Below, in pieces: positions 23,439-36,900 of a DNA stretch of 64,000 bases. The position numbers were made by a program, and so were the translations under genes. Every line of letters starts with the position of its first letter. Position 1 is the stretch's first letter. The DNA is from Echinometra lucunter (taxonomy: Eukaryota > Echinodermata > Echinoidea > Camarodonta > Echinometridae), in the NCBI GenBank assembly GCA_029962745.1, contig CM057153.1:8810962-8874961 (forward strand), read 5' to 3'. The notes below the pieces were generated by a model. The model was not told the origin of the DNA. It saw nothing but the letters and a program-made list of their open reading frames with translations, and made no database searches.

Positions 23439-23484
23439 TTGTGGAATGTCTCCCCTGAGTCGCACTCCTATAATACGACTCAAC

Positions 23485-23550
23485 ATGGCGGCTTACAAGT
23501 GGACGTTTCGTAAACATGGCAACGGAAAGATGTTCGTCGTTTCTATGGAA
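23485..23550 (+). CDS. first coding exon of an unidentified + strand gene
   Basis: ATG (A at -3, G at +4) begins 22 codons, MAAYKWTFRKHGN then GKMFVVSME, that end exactly at a consensus donor, GAA followed by GTAAGT, in phase 0. The frame stays open upstream, so the ATG choice rests on its context and the MAA start. Two phase-0 acceptors downstream could join it: 24899, giving a 111-residue protein, or 25909 in the 5' exon of the FLACC1-like gene. The family is not recognised. The upstream telomere-like block and hairpin suggest that the promoter lies at 23350-23480. Confidence 0.45.
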
Positions 23551-23813
23551 GTAAGTCGTCTATATGTGGCTTTTGTTTGCACTGCAGCCTGTCAAGTGCA
23601 ATATAAAACTAAATTACACATTAAGAATGAATTATAGTAAAATTATTTAGAGGTATTAAACTGAAAACATCATCTTGACGCTAGTGGCCATGGCTTTGAG
23701 TTACACTTCGCCACCTACTACCTGCAGCGGAGCTACGAGCCGCGGCGGCTGTGTGTAGCGGCGAAGTGCGGAGCGCAAAGCGAGAGCCGCGTACCAGATT
23801 GTCTACAACACAA

Positions 23814-23995
23814 CAGTGCTTCTCAACCTTTTTTGCCTCTGGGCCCACTTTGGCTCTTGGAAATTTTTCGAGGCCCACCTTCATTCGTTAGAAATTTGTT
23901 GAGGTCCACCTCATAGAATCTTAAATAAGAAAAAAAATTTGAACATGTTGAATGAGTAGACCTAAAGTCTGTGTTTTTGACTGGACTCTAACTTA
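23814..23995. mobile_element. hAT-like element end
   Basis: CAGTGCTTCTCAACCTTTTT followed by GGGCCCAC and GAGGCCCACC repeats resembles the CAGTGGTTCTCAACC-type termini of hAT MITEs. The opposite end was not located. Confidence 0.4.
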
Positions 23996-24898
23996 CAATC
24001 TCAAGTCAAGAGTCAAGAACATTGTCATTTTCACGGGATGAAGCAACCATGACCATGTCATTTTGACTTGGATTCTTTTTTAAAAAATACTGTAGATCTA
24101 TATGCAACACTATAAGGCTATTGATAAAAGTTACTGTTGTAAGACCTTTTCTTAATATTTTGAGCCTTTCCATTGAAGTGCAATCCACCTTCGTGTTGGT
24201 GCCGGTAAGAGCCACTCTAGCGCCCTCCTGCCACCTCCTTAATTCAGCCTCACTGCATACACTTCACATGCTGGGTCAGCCCCGACGATCTCTGGTTACA
24301 GCGGAGGGACGAGAAGAGAGAGAGAGAGGTGTATGATAAAAAGTGTATTGGTGTGCGGCTAAAAATTTTAAAAGCTGTGACTTTATAAGGATTGCTCTAA
24401 TAAAGACAAAACAAATCAAGATAGTATTTGATACATGTATGACATGTATATCAAAACAATTACACTTTAGCCTTACCAGATAGGTGGCCTCTGGTTAAAA
24501 CATACTAAAATTAGTCACGTTTGACAGTTTTGTGAAACCTACGTGTATTATGGTTGGACCTACTACGGACCTACTACTCATCGTACGCCTTTAATTGATT
24601 ACATCGTATCTCAGAAAATATTTCTTAGCTTTACCTTAATTTTGTCTCACTTTTGCAGAAAACGCAGCAGATTAACATCTCATGTTCAGGTAGTTGACTC
24701 GTATGATCAAACGGAAATCTTGACCACAAGTGCATGTGATGTTTTTCACTTTGCGCCTGTGTGAGCTCATTTAAATTATAAAAAAAAAAAGATTTTGAAA
24801 AATGGAAAAAAAAAGATTCCCATTTGTTATTAGCGTAGTTGACGATGTAGTCTACTCCTTGAAACCTTGAAACCTTGAAGAATTAATCCCTTTTGCAG

Positions 24899-25168
24899 CT
24901 CATTCTAGAAGCTAAACTGGGATGGGGTGCATGTAGCATGCAAATTGATGACAATAGGAAAGTAGTGTTCTCTGTCCAACTTTTGGGACAGAGGAGCAAG
25001 AGCTGTGTCACCAGTGATCAGAAAAATATTTTTCGAAATTCACTTGATCAAGATAATTTACATCCAGTTGGAGGAATAGAAACAGGATATTTTATTATCC
25101 TAGGTGTACAAAGCAATATTTTACATGAATTTGTTGATTACTTTGGTGATTTCAATCTTCAACTATAG
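24899..25168 (+). CDS. possible terminal exon, unidentified protein
   Basis: After an acceptor (CCCTTTTGCAG, to 24898) a phase-0 frame of 89 codons runs to TAG at 25166. It contains the motifs LGWGACSMQIDDNRK and ETGYFIILGVQSN. Joined to 23485-23550 it would give a 111-residue protein. Against this, 24940-25222 has a diverged, frame-broken copy at 11440-11757 inside a LINE relic, so the segment may be a repeat rather than an exon. No known domain was recognised. Confidence 0.25.
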   Translation, partial: LILEAKLGWGACSMQIDDNRKVVFSVQLLGQRSKSCVTSDQKNIFRNSLDQDNLHPVGGIETGYFIILGVQSNILHEFVDYFGDFNLQL

Positions 25169-25222
25169 AGGGCAGCATGTCACATAAATTTGCACAGCTC
25201 AGCATACCAATGTAGCCCTGTG
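24940..25222 (+). repeat. diverged duplicate of 11440-11757
   Basis: See 11440-11757. The similarity continues past the stop codon at 25168 through CATACCAATG and CCCTGTGTGG. This favours a duplicated DNA segment over conservation for coding alone. Confidence 0.55.
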
Positions 25223-25908
25223 TGGTTTAAAATAATAATAATAATTTAAAATAATAACAACACGTGTACATGTACACGTAAATCTAGTCTGTAACCAACT
25301 TGAGATTATAACCAGGTGAGGTTTTACTCCCAGGTATCCATGCCTTTCCATATCCCACCTCATTTTTTGTTTTCATTTTTGTGTGTGTGTGCAAATGAAC
25401 AGTATATGAGGTGGCCAAAAAAAAAAAAATCCAAACAGACAAACCCCATGCCGAGGCAAGAGGCATCTTTTTTAGCACCTGGCGACAAAAAAGTGTGGAC
25501 CAATCAATTCTTATAAAGTTAGCGCAAAATAAAAGGTAATGATCTGTCTCTGCAACTTTTGTCGAAATTCTCTTTAGGGGTCTGTTTCTGTTAAGAGGAT
25601 GAGTTGTTTTATTTTGTTTCTTTTTCTTTTCAGAAATCCATGACTGACTAATCTGCTATGATCACAGTTGAGGGATTTTTGAAGATACATCTACTCCAAC
25701 AGTGGTCAAAATGTCATCCTGGGAAATCACCCTGCAGGCTAACTTCACATGTTATTGCGTAATGTATACATGAGAAATATTGCTATAGGGGCCATCTACC
25801 ATGAAAACATCAGTAAATCCCTGTATGACCTGACTGGATAAGTGGACTAGTGAATAACTCGCCTCTGAATCATTAAGGCACATCTTGAATGTATTGCCTT
25901 TGTTACAG

Positions 25909-26098
25909 TCCTCCAGACCACAAGATGGTCCATTTAAACATCAAGTCAATCAAAAGATCTCTGTGATCATTGATCTCTCGGTCTGTATCAATAAAAAAAC
26001 AATCCTCTGCGAAGAGGACAGACATGAACAACTTCCCAAACTTAATCTTGCCTCCGAGTCCAATTACAATGTTTACGAGGAAAGCATAGACTCTCAAT
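25909..26098 (+). other. probable 5' UTR part of first FLACC1-like coding exon
   Basis: The sequence TTTGTTACAG ends at 25908 as a splice acceptor, so this 5' UTR probably belongs to an exon 25909-26271 with at least one more non-coding exon upstream. An in-frame TAG at 26087-26089 closes the main frame four codons before the ATG at 26099. A different frame stays open from the acceptor to TAA at 26226. Confidence 0.5.
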
Positions 26099-26271
26099 AT
26101 GAGCAACTTCAACACACCGGCTTCCAACGCCCAACGTTCGGCAATCTCTCTGGGTGGAGAATGGCGCAACCGAGATCAGATGGAGGCCAACAAGTACAAG
26201 ATGAGTGGGTTGGCGGTCCTCCATAAGAAAAGAATGGGGAAGGCTACTGGAAAGGACAAGTCAAGACCAAG
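26099..26271 (+). CDS. FLACC1: FLACC1-like coding exon 1
   Basis: Starts at ATG 26099, the first ATG after an in-frame TAG at 26087. It encodes residues 1-57 (MSNFNTPASNAQRSA...), basic toward its end (KKRMGKATGKDKSRP). The donor is AG followed by GTATAT, leaving two bases that combine with the first base of exon 2 to give Arg58. Confidence 0.75.
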
Positions 26272-29200
26272 GTATATGGAAATTATTCTTTGAAACGAGG
26301 AAACTCAATAATTTTACATTTTGAAAAGAAATTTGTTTGCTTAGCCTATCTGGTTAGTAGTAGTATTATTTATTCGACATTTTCACAAAAAAGTACAAAT
26401 ATTGGGTTGGGTTTAAAAATGTTCAGCCAAGAGTCTTTGTACATGTTGCATGCTGTACTTTATTACACCAAGATTGGAATTTATTTCATTAAATTAAAGA
26501 ATTCTGATGATGGTCAATACTTTCAAAACTAAAATGACAATAGATTTTCATTTAGATTCTGCATGTATAGCTGCTGTGTTGATAGTCATATGGAGATTTC
26601 AAGAGGGTATTTTTCATAGGGGCTTGATGGACAACTGGAATAAGCTTTGACTTATGATTTAAAAGTCAGCTTTGGTTTGGCATTATCAGGTGCTACAATG
26701 TACATATATGTGATGATCCTGTTTCATTTTTATTTTATTGTTAAAGTACACATTCAAAGAAAATCACAAATATGGCAAATGATGTATCACTAGAAACTGG
26801 AAAGCTAACAGATAGCAATCGTATCAGTTTTACGTCAACTATGTATCAGGTAATTTAAAAATGATACAAATAAAACCACCTCCCAGCAACTGATGTCACA
26901 AAAGGGTTCAACCCTGTCCAAGCAGACGACTTCCCATACAGAATGAACATAATTGCAGTGCAATTATTTCTCAAATAATAAAGAATTTAGTGTATTTTAG
27001 CATGCTCATTTTTACACCATTCTTAAAGGGAAATGAAACCAATTCTAATAACTGAAATCTCATTTTTGTAAATAAACAGGATAAGAGTTAATGAACAATC
27101 AAAGAAACCGCACTTTCAAATTGAAAAGGCTGCCAATAATTGCATGGACGGTAGTCACTCCCTCTTGAAATGCCGAACATAGCGCAGTGTGTGCAGCTGA
27201 AAATGCAATTGCGTCTATTTTGTTGATTCCTTTATCACTGTAACGCCTCATTTTCCATCTAAACGATACCATGCACAGGGTTTAGGGAAAAGAATAGATT
27301 AAACATTTAGACTGACGCTAATGAAGTGAAAGAAATAACTGAATTGAGGACAACAAAAGAGGCACTGAAAATGTGTGAGATGTTATGGGACATCATCTGC
27401 TTGAGTAATTAATATCCTGCCCGTGACGTCACACATCTCAGCGATGTTTGGAGAGCTGTTCAGGTGCTATGTCGGGGCTGTATTTTAGCGCCTGCTAATT
27501 GATAATAATTAATACTTCGAATATTTCTAAGTGATGTATTTTGACAAACTTTTCAATCTAAGCTTCACCTACGTAATTATGAAAATTGAGTCAGTTTTTA
27601 AATCAATGAATATCTACTTTAAAGGATCATTCATCTCTATGTCTGTTTATTATAGAGACTCTTTGATGATATCTTAGACAGTAAATATGGAAAATTAAAT
27701 CCATCCAATATTTTTTCTTTCATGTAGTACACACAATTATTTATTTGTGATATCTTTGTGAGTTCAGCTTTTGACAGATTTACATGTTATCTTCTACATA
27801 ATAATAATAGTTTGAATTTGATATAGCACTTAATATTAAAAACAAAATCTCTAAGCGCTTTACAAACAAGGCAGAATTACACCCAAAAAAATTTGACCAA
27901 ATAAATATACTATACACAAAAGAATAATAACTTATATTATTACCTGAATGAGGCATTTTGGAGACAAGATATAAGCGTGTATTTTGTCTGTCTAATTGAT
28001 TCACTCAACACAAAATACGTCACAATGGTTCAGCCAGGGGTCAGCTGCATGACTAGGGTAATAATATTCATACACCCCTCCACGAAATTTGTCATTTTCC
28101 TATTGCGCCTGTGTACTAAATTAATCGGTCCATAATATCCATATTCCACCTTTCTTCTTGTATAAGTGCGCATTTAGCAAAGTGCAAACGCGCAGTATTG
28201 TGTACGCGATAGAGGTTAAAAACAATGGATACGCGAGGTAACCATTTGTGTCACAATCGCTTAGCTAGGATTACATACCTGCCTGAATAAGCTGAAATCA
28301 GAGGGACGGACAGGCAATTAGCAGACATGTTTGTCGTTGCTACAAAATGATAGGCTTGAATTATGCATCATCCTATAGCTGTAGGTAATAATAATTATAT
28401 TGACTGGCTCTACTTTCGGGGAATATCGAAAATGTTGTCCTTAAAAGATCCATATTGCCCTCGTCTTCGACTCGGGACAATATGATTCATTTTGCGGGCA
28501 ACATTTTCGATATTCCCCTCAAGGCCAGTCAATATAATATAATTACTAAATAAATTAGAATTAATACATGTAATACAAACTCTATATGTTCATGTACATA
28601 TACACATGCACTGTAGAATATCATTTTGTGTAATTATACAAGTTACCTTTGAGTGAACTGAATGAAGAAGCAATTAGAATCATATGCTGAAGTGCAAAGG
28701 ACAGTTTGTACCACTGGCCATGTTAAAAACTTGATTGAAAAAAGACAATACGAAGATAAGTTAACCTTGTGTAACTCCAAGTTGCATACACTGCAAGTCG
28801 AACTTTCCTCTAAGTCAAATCAATTTTTTTGGACCAATAATACACATCCTAAGTCGAATTTTCAATTCAATTCAATTCAATTCAAATTCAATTCAATTTT
28901 GCATACACGTGTAAGTCAAACTATTTTTGTGGTCCAAACAAATTCGACTTGCGCAAAGTTAACTGTACACAATTCATTAGTACTACAGCATTCCACCATG
29001 TATGAAACATTGTCCCATGCAATTGGACTGGTGTTCTACATTGCATTTTTGAAAAAAAAGAACATTATAGACTTTTTGTGAAATGGTTGTTTGTTTAATT
29101 TGAACTTTGTCTACATGTAGTTACAGGTTACAGAGTACAGGGAAACAAAATGAAAAGAAAAGAAAAAAAAAAAGAAAAAAAGAATTTTATCTAATGTGGA

Positions 29201-30875
29201 ATTGAAATGAGAAAGAATGATGTTTTTATCAAACTTTTTGAATAGAGGGGACCATAAAACATTCAGTGTTTAAAGTACAGGGTTTCACAAAACCATCATA
29301 AGTCTAAGTTCATGGACATCCCATTGAAACGGGTGTTAATTCTACAACACGCCTTTTAATGGGATGTCCAAGAAGTTGGACTTATTACGGTTTCGCGGAA
29401 CGCAGCCCAGTAACCCAGTTTCTCATATCCCAGGGATCATGGGTGTACCAATGCGATAATGTATTGTCTACAAACCCATTTGCATGCATACACAAATACA
29501 ATGAGGGAAGATCTTCTTTTGAAGTGTTAGGCAAGCCTCAAGCCTTGTTCAGGAGACAATAAGTCGCCAACAAAAGAAAGGAGTTTGGAGCTGAAGGTCC
29601 CCATTGTTTGTCAACCCTTTTGTTTAACAAGACACTATTGAATTCTGAAGAGCATGTGTTTATTATGTTGTTGAGGGGGCTCTATAAGCTGGTGTATTAG
29701 AATACAAGTCAGTGGAAAAAGTGATCACCATGTAATATTGATCTGCTGGGTGTCTATTGAGGCTGTGGGAATAGCCTTCTGTATTCTTAAGACCAGTGAT
29801 AAATACAAAGTGGACAAATTTTATATTTTCCGTTATGAAATACGATTTCCCCTTTCATCCATCCATTTTCTCTGAAAGGAGCTCTAGGGTTTCTATATAA
29901 AGGGGTTGTAAATTGATTATTTTTTAGAAATTTATTAAGATCAAGTACATTTCTAATGACCATTAAGCCCAATCGAATCAGTCAGTATTGGAAAATACTG
30001 TACCTATTGAATAATTTGAATAGGGTATTACCGGTATACATGTATTAGTAGGGGACTCAATGTAATAGAGCACTAAATATTTGCCTGCTAATCTTATTAC
30101 TGAATTGATAATGTTAGAGCGCTATGAGTATCACACCATGATACTCACATTTATAGCAATGCATCCATTGCATGTATCTACATGTACATGTACATGTAAT
30201 TAAAAATGTGTTCTGTTTTTTTCAAAGTTCTTCAATTTGCCATGTAACTTGTTTTCTTCATATTCAGTGTAATAGATGGATAATTATAAGTGAGAGTCAG
30301 CAATGTTCTGTGTCTTACATTCTAGCATCGATCAGATACTGTTTTTTTTTTTTCTTGATCAAGAAAAATTTATTTCAGTGCTCTTGTGATTTTAGTGCTC
30401 TTGTAAGTTTCATCTTGTTTACAATATTTTTGTTGTCTTTTCTTCAGATCCACACCAACTGCTGAACTGCAGGAAGGGGATGAGGAAGATACACCCAAGA
30501 GTGCGCCCCCTGGAGGCAGAGCTAGGTGCGGGAGAGTGAACGAGGTAGAGTCTCCCGAGCCCACAGCACGCAAAACACTAGATAATCACTTGCCATTGAA
30601 GAAGTGTGGGAGTGCTGGGAAACAAGAAGATGTAAGAAGAGTCAAATTTTAGAGTTTATTGACCCTCCCTCATTTTCTCCACTCTTCATCTCTTTCTTTC
30701 TGTCTTTGTTACTCTGTATCCCTGTCCATTGTCCCATGAGAAAGAGAGAGAGAGAAAGAGAGAGATGCTGGAGGGATAGGGGTGAAAAAGAGATGAGAAA
30801 TGAAAAATACGTAAGAGGAAAGAGGAGAAAAAGGACAGTTATTTGGGAGAGAGATATCAAGGGAGGGGTACTGAA

Positions 30876-30908
<33 letters not shown>

Positions 30909-33900
30909 TGGGGGGGGGGGGGGGGGGTGCGGGAACCAAATGGTCAGAGGTATGTTGGTTACCTGCTTCATTTCCAATGAAACATAGTTTTGTACTAATC
31001 TGGGAGCTACAGATGTAATCTGAAGAATTAAATGCACTGATAAATATCATGCATGTGGATTTACACTATTGCATAATGCAAACTATTATGATTTGCGCAT
31101 ATGTTCACCACAGCCATCAGGGGACCGTTTCATGAAAGTTGTCAGACTCTGACAAGTTCAGTTAAATTTCTTGGTTTTGATTGGCTCAGAAGCACTACGC
31201 ACTGACTGTTACTATGGTAACTGTCAGAGTCTGACAACTTTCATGAAACATTCCCCTGATGTTCCTGTTTTAAATATATGAAAGATATCACATAGGCTTA
31301 GAGAAAAGAATGTACAGAAAGAGACAAGAAATAAAAATACTTGAGAGGAATGAGGATGTCATTATCAATTAAAATGGCTTTTAGCCCATTACATAACTCT
31401 ATGGACTACCTATGTTTTTCAAATACCAGTATTTTCTTGTTTTACAATGCATGTGACATGGGAAAGTGTACATTCAAAATACAAAGAATTTACCAGTTAA
31501 TAATTGTTTATTTTTCCAGAATTCAAAGCAGTATGACCTTGGTCCTGGGATGACGATGACAAAGTCGAGAAGTAAAGTAGCAGTCACAATTAGCACCGGG
31601 GGAGGGGATACACCGCCGCCTATCGTCAGAAGATATGTAGAGTCGTAAGTAACAGTCGATTCCATTCTGATTCAAGTTATAAACACAGATGTTTAGTTAA
31701 GCTCAAAGGTTTTAAATGCTTTTCAGTGAATTGTTATTGTTAGACTGAAGGATCAGTCTCGCCGCACTGATTATGATGAAAATAAGATTTTCGATAAAAG
31801 GTATACACTGCTGTGTTATGTGCAAGTACTGCAGTTTAAGATCGTAGTAGGGCAACTATGAGATGTACATGTACTCACTGTACCCTTGGTAAAAAAAATC
31901 TTGATGTTATTATTGTTATCATTGAGATCATCTCACCAGCCTTTAAGATATCTAAAAGTTTATTCTTGAATTCCTGTGTGTTCCAGAAGTCTTCCCGAGT
32001 GTGTGTCATAATCAGTTTAGAAGTTAAAAATTGTAATTTTAGTAATATGGGTTTGATATATATAAAAAATTGCTTCACAGTTAATTGTTTCATTCATGCA
32101 TTTTTTCAATGTGTAAGGTAATAATGGTATCCTGACTTGAAACTGATATTCCTAGGGGTAGGAAAACTTTTGTCTATATATTATTTGGAAAGTCGTGCAG
32201 ATTATATCCTGTGTGAAATAAAAGGCATTTCTCAGTTCATTTTGTTGTATTAAAGCAGATATTTTATGAACATTAGACATGTAGACATGTAGTGCTGTTG
32301 GGTATGGTGGTACTACTGATCTCTTTAACATTGGTTTTTTTTCCTTTTGTTTTATTTGTCTTCGTCCTAATTTCTCATTTAGGACACAGCCTGTTAGTGA
32401 CCCTGCAAAGTGAGTATTGTTGTCTTTAACCTTATGCAGATGATATGAATCTGACGTGGTTTTGAACTAAAGTTTTGAAAGTTTCATGTAACCTCTGCAT
32501 TTGCAATTGCATTGTGCAACATGCATTTCAGTCGACCAAGACTCCAGTGTGCTTTGATTCGGGTATCAGTATTTCATTCAATTATAACTGATTTGAATAT
32601 GAAAAAAAACTTCACAAGTTGAATTATTCAGAAATCTTCTTTTTGTTGTTACTTCATAATACTTCAATACCAAACCAAGTTTCAATCAGATTTACATGTA
32701 CCAAGGTTTGAGAAGTTATTTGAGAAGTTGTTTTGCTTTTCAGCATTATTTTTTTTGTGATGTGTGCTTTTCCTATGTGTGGAACTGCATTGCAAAGATT
32801 GTATTGAGGCTTGCTATTGGAATATAAATTGCATCACACAGTAAAAGGTTGATGCATAATAGTTCTTTTTCTTTTTCATAACTGTCGTAAGTCTGAAGTT
32901 TCATATCAGATCAGAGGGCATGCTGTTTTGGTTGTTAAAAATAACAAAACAAAACGAACAACAACAAAATACAAAAAAAGCAGTGAAAATTTATTTATTC
33001 CAAGTGAAAAAAAAAAAACTTGTTGATAACTATAATTCTGTTAACATTACATTTTCCATTCTGTATGTAAAGAGTGTTTGAAACACCCATGTTTTTTTTC
33101 TTCTTCTTCAGATGAGCAAAATGCTCAGAATATTTGTTCATCTGCAAATGTTTTAGCAGTAGTTTATTAATTACTGATTGATTTGCATGCAGATATAAAC
33201 CTATGTGTCCTTTGCATGAATTTTCACACTTTCTTTTTTTTTTCTTCTTTATTTTCTGTCCTTGTTTTTGTTTTCTACATTGACTGTTTGTAGTAAACCT
33301 AAGACATAACCCCCAATCACAAACCAGTGTAGATGGGGGATGGGAAATGGGTTTAGAATAACATAAGTGTGCCTAGTTGTAGAATGTATTAATAATTTTA
33401 TTATCTTATGATCTATTATCTTATCTTATGATGAAAAGTAAAGAAAGAGAGGCAAGATTAGTAAATGAAGGAGCTTAATGGGAGGGATTCCATAAGAATT
33501 GTAATTTTGAAAAAAAAAAAAAATACAAAAACAAACAAACGAAAGGCAAGATTGTTCCCATGACTTTGACAGTGAATGGTTTTTACAATACTTCATGCAT
33601 CAAAGATATCACTACTTATTAAGATGATCTTTGTTTTGTTCAAAATACATATATTCCGGGAATCCTATAAGAATTGTAACTTGAAGCTTCTCTTTCTGAT
33701 ATTTGCATTAATATATCATTGTTTTTATGCCTTGGAATAGATTTTGTTAGAAACCAAAAGTGTAAACCTTATACAAAGCATTGTCAATGCATTTCAGCTA
33801 ATTAAAATCTTTTCTTGGTTGTTTTTTTCATTATTCATATCATAGATATGATTAAAAATAAGAAATTGCATAAATTTGAATATAATGGCTGTGTTAAGAA

Positions 33901-36900
33901 ATTTAGGCCATTGTAATATACTTTGAATACCAGTAGCATGATCTTTGCCAATCTTTGTTGTTTTAAACATCAAAATTTGTCTCAGAACATTCACAGTTCA
34001 ATGTATATGTAATGTTAGGATATTCAATGTTACTATTTGAAGAGTTTCTCTTGCTCTTTGCTCTCTTCTACAAAATTTAAAAAGAATTCAACCTCATTAG
34101 GAATTGTTTAAGAAGACATGTTTTACATGATAGATAAATGATAATAGTTTGAATCATTGAAATGATAATTTTTGCATCAGATGTGAATTGATGATCGATC
34201 CGTCTGTCTACGCAAACTGCCCCCTTTCATCTCATTTTTTTTTAAATTAGTGTAAAAATTGTGTAAATACAAGGTGGTGGGATAGCCTAAGTTGTAGTAT
34301 GGAAAGGTTAAAGTGTATAAATGGTGATTAAAAATATGGAGGGTCAGCTTTTTTTCCCCCAATTTTTGAAATGAGATTTGTTTTTGCCTGGGTAATTTGG
34401 TGTTACGTTTTCAGAAAGCTTTTTTGTAAGGAAAATTTCATTTTATTGCTTAGACAGCTCAACCATAGAGGTTTTTAAAATGTAGTTTAGCATTTCCATT
34501 TTGATGTACCGATAGTTAAGAAAGATTTGTACTACCGTAACATCTCATATTGTGATAACTCTGAAATGCCTCCAAACTCAGATGATTACCTCTAACGGAG
34601 TCGATATTTGAGTAAATAGACCATAGTTAGATTTTATAGGAGATTTTAGAGGTAGATTTTAATGGATGGTAAAGTAGATAATTGTTGATGACCCCTGTCA
34701 GATAGAACTGTTGAGTGTTTAGCATAGAAGGAGTGGTGTTGTCATCGCATCGTTTGGAACTGACCCCAGTTAACTCACAAAGGTAGTTACCCATGTGGCA
34801 TGGCCCGCCTTTCCTTATAGACTAGAACTGGTTTGCTGTCTTGGGCCCTGTTTCACAAATTTTGTTATCAATAAGAAGTTGCTGTAAGTTGCATAAGCAT
34901 CCCAAAAAAAAGACCAAAATTATTTTATTTCTGTAGCCATGAACAGATTAATCGTAGGTTTGTGGCATTTGTTATTGATAATAACTTTTATGAAACAAGG
35001 CATTTATTGCGCACAAGTGTTTAACCAGGTTTGTTTCCATCTTATCTCTTTCTCATCTTATACCCCTCTCATCCCAACCTTCTTCCACATGGCATTCCCT
35101 AGTTCTTCTGTTTCTCGACTTGTACCCTTTCCAAATTCATATTGGATAATTGGTATTAACCCATTCGTGAAAATTCGTCAAAATTTTTAAATTGCGGAAT
35201 TGATGGCCATCCCTACCTCAACATTTTCATTCTTGTCATTTGAGATTAATGAACTGGAATGTCTCTTCTGTAGTTTTATGCACTTGCACACCTAATGTAT
35301 TCCTTTAATATTGGCATAACTTAATTTCTAATCTGTCCTATGGCTAACTGTAGATTAGGGTAAACTCTTGGTTTGTGATTGGTGGGTATGTCTTTTGCTT
35401 CCTAATTGGGCATGTGTAATATGTCCCAGAGTCTTACCCCTTCTGCTTGCTGCAAAATAGACATTTTACTGATTTCACAGTGTTTTCATTAAGATGGTAA
35501 AAAAAAAAAGTACAAAAAGGGTTAAAAAAACCCCCCAAAAACATTCATGATACAAGCATACAGGACTGAGGTTTTGTGTATTGTTCTACATGAGAAATGT
35601 GAAGTTTTAAGCTCTTGAGTATAAACGTGCATTCTCATGTTGCTTCATTCCCTCTTCTTAAAGACATAAAATACCTTGACTAATTTCTTGTTTGCCTCTG
35701 TGGTCACTGTTCTTTTGCTGAGTGAATTGGTGTATGGGGAATGAATTTTGTATTGTCAGGATTCCTTGGTTTTGACCTACATGTAGGTGATTATGTATCC
35801 GGTGTGAGAGTGCATCAGGAGATACGTCATCAATATTTATTTGTATTTGTTGTTTTAAGTGTGTCCGGTTTAAAATTTGAGGGTTGATTAATTTTTGCTA
35901 ATTTAGTAGATAACAAACAAAGCAAAGCTGAATGTAAGATGCATGTATAGTGTCATGTATGGAATGAAGGTGGCCTTTGCATATCTTGTATACCAAATGT
36001 TTCAGAAGAGGTGAGCCGTAAGTCAAAACAGTTAAGGATGAAAACTGGCAGAACTACTCACTAACTGCAGAAGTATTTACTTTCCTGCAGTTACGAAAAA
36101 AGCACTAATAACTTGTACATGTGGTAATAGGAAATGGTGTGAAGTCATGAGAGTCCATGCAGAAGAAAGAGACCATGGATACAAGCAACCAATTCGCTTC
36201 TTCTCTTATGCTTATCAAGGGTTGTATAGGTACATAGCTAAGCTATCGTGTAAAGTGTATGAAAAAAGTAGGCCTTGTCTGATAAGCAGGTGAACTTTCT
36301 GTAGGTATAAGAAATGGCCTTCAAACTTCCATTGGATAGTGTGGTATCTTTCTTTGTATTCGGGGGTAGTAGTTTGAGCTATTGAGTCTGGACCAGCCTT
36401 TTGTGATATGAATTACCTCCCTAAACAGGGGATTATGTTAATCTTAGACCCAATTGTTCCTTTGTGTAATTAAGAAAAAAAAAAGGAGGTCTGAACAGAG
36501 GATACTAACAGCACTTTTTATACGTACATCCTGGATTTAGCAGGCCTTTGATTACTTTTCAGACCTACATATATACGTACATGTACTCCAGCCTGTATAC
36601 AGGTACATGTATTAATCAAAAACTGTAAACATTTTCTTTTGTAAAATAGTCATTTGGGGAGACTACAGTAGTTGACCAGATGTGTATGCAGATTTGGAAT
36701 CATCATAATGTTTATTCATTCCATACCATATGATCATGAGTATTTTTATTCCAGCAAATTATATTGTATGTATGCCTAAAAACATATGTACTTTGCTTGA
36801 AGACATCTTTATTATTTTTCTTTTCTCCTTTCCAAACCCTTCCTCATATTTCCATAACCATACCTCTTTTGATGCAATCATCAACTTTCCTGTACCTTAT

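Larger units (their letters stand above)
26272..30447 (+). other. FLACC1-like intron 1
   Basis: A 4.2-kb intron. It contains the foldback elements at 28386-28547 and 29280-29405, an (AATTC)n run at 28860-28900 and TACATG repeats at 30178-30199. A GC-rich patch with CpG near 27170-27490 is unexplained. No additional exon with a fitting phase was found. Confidence 0.6.
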
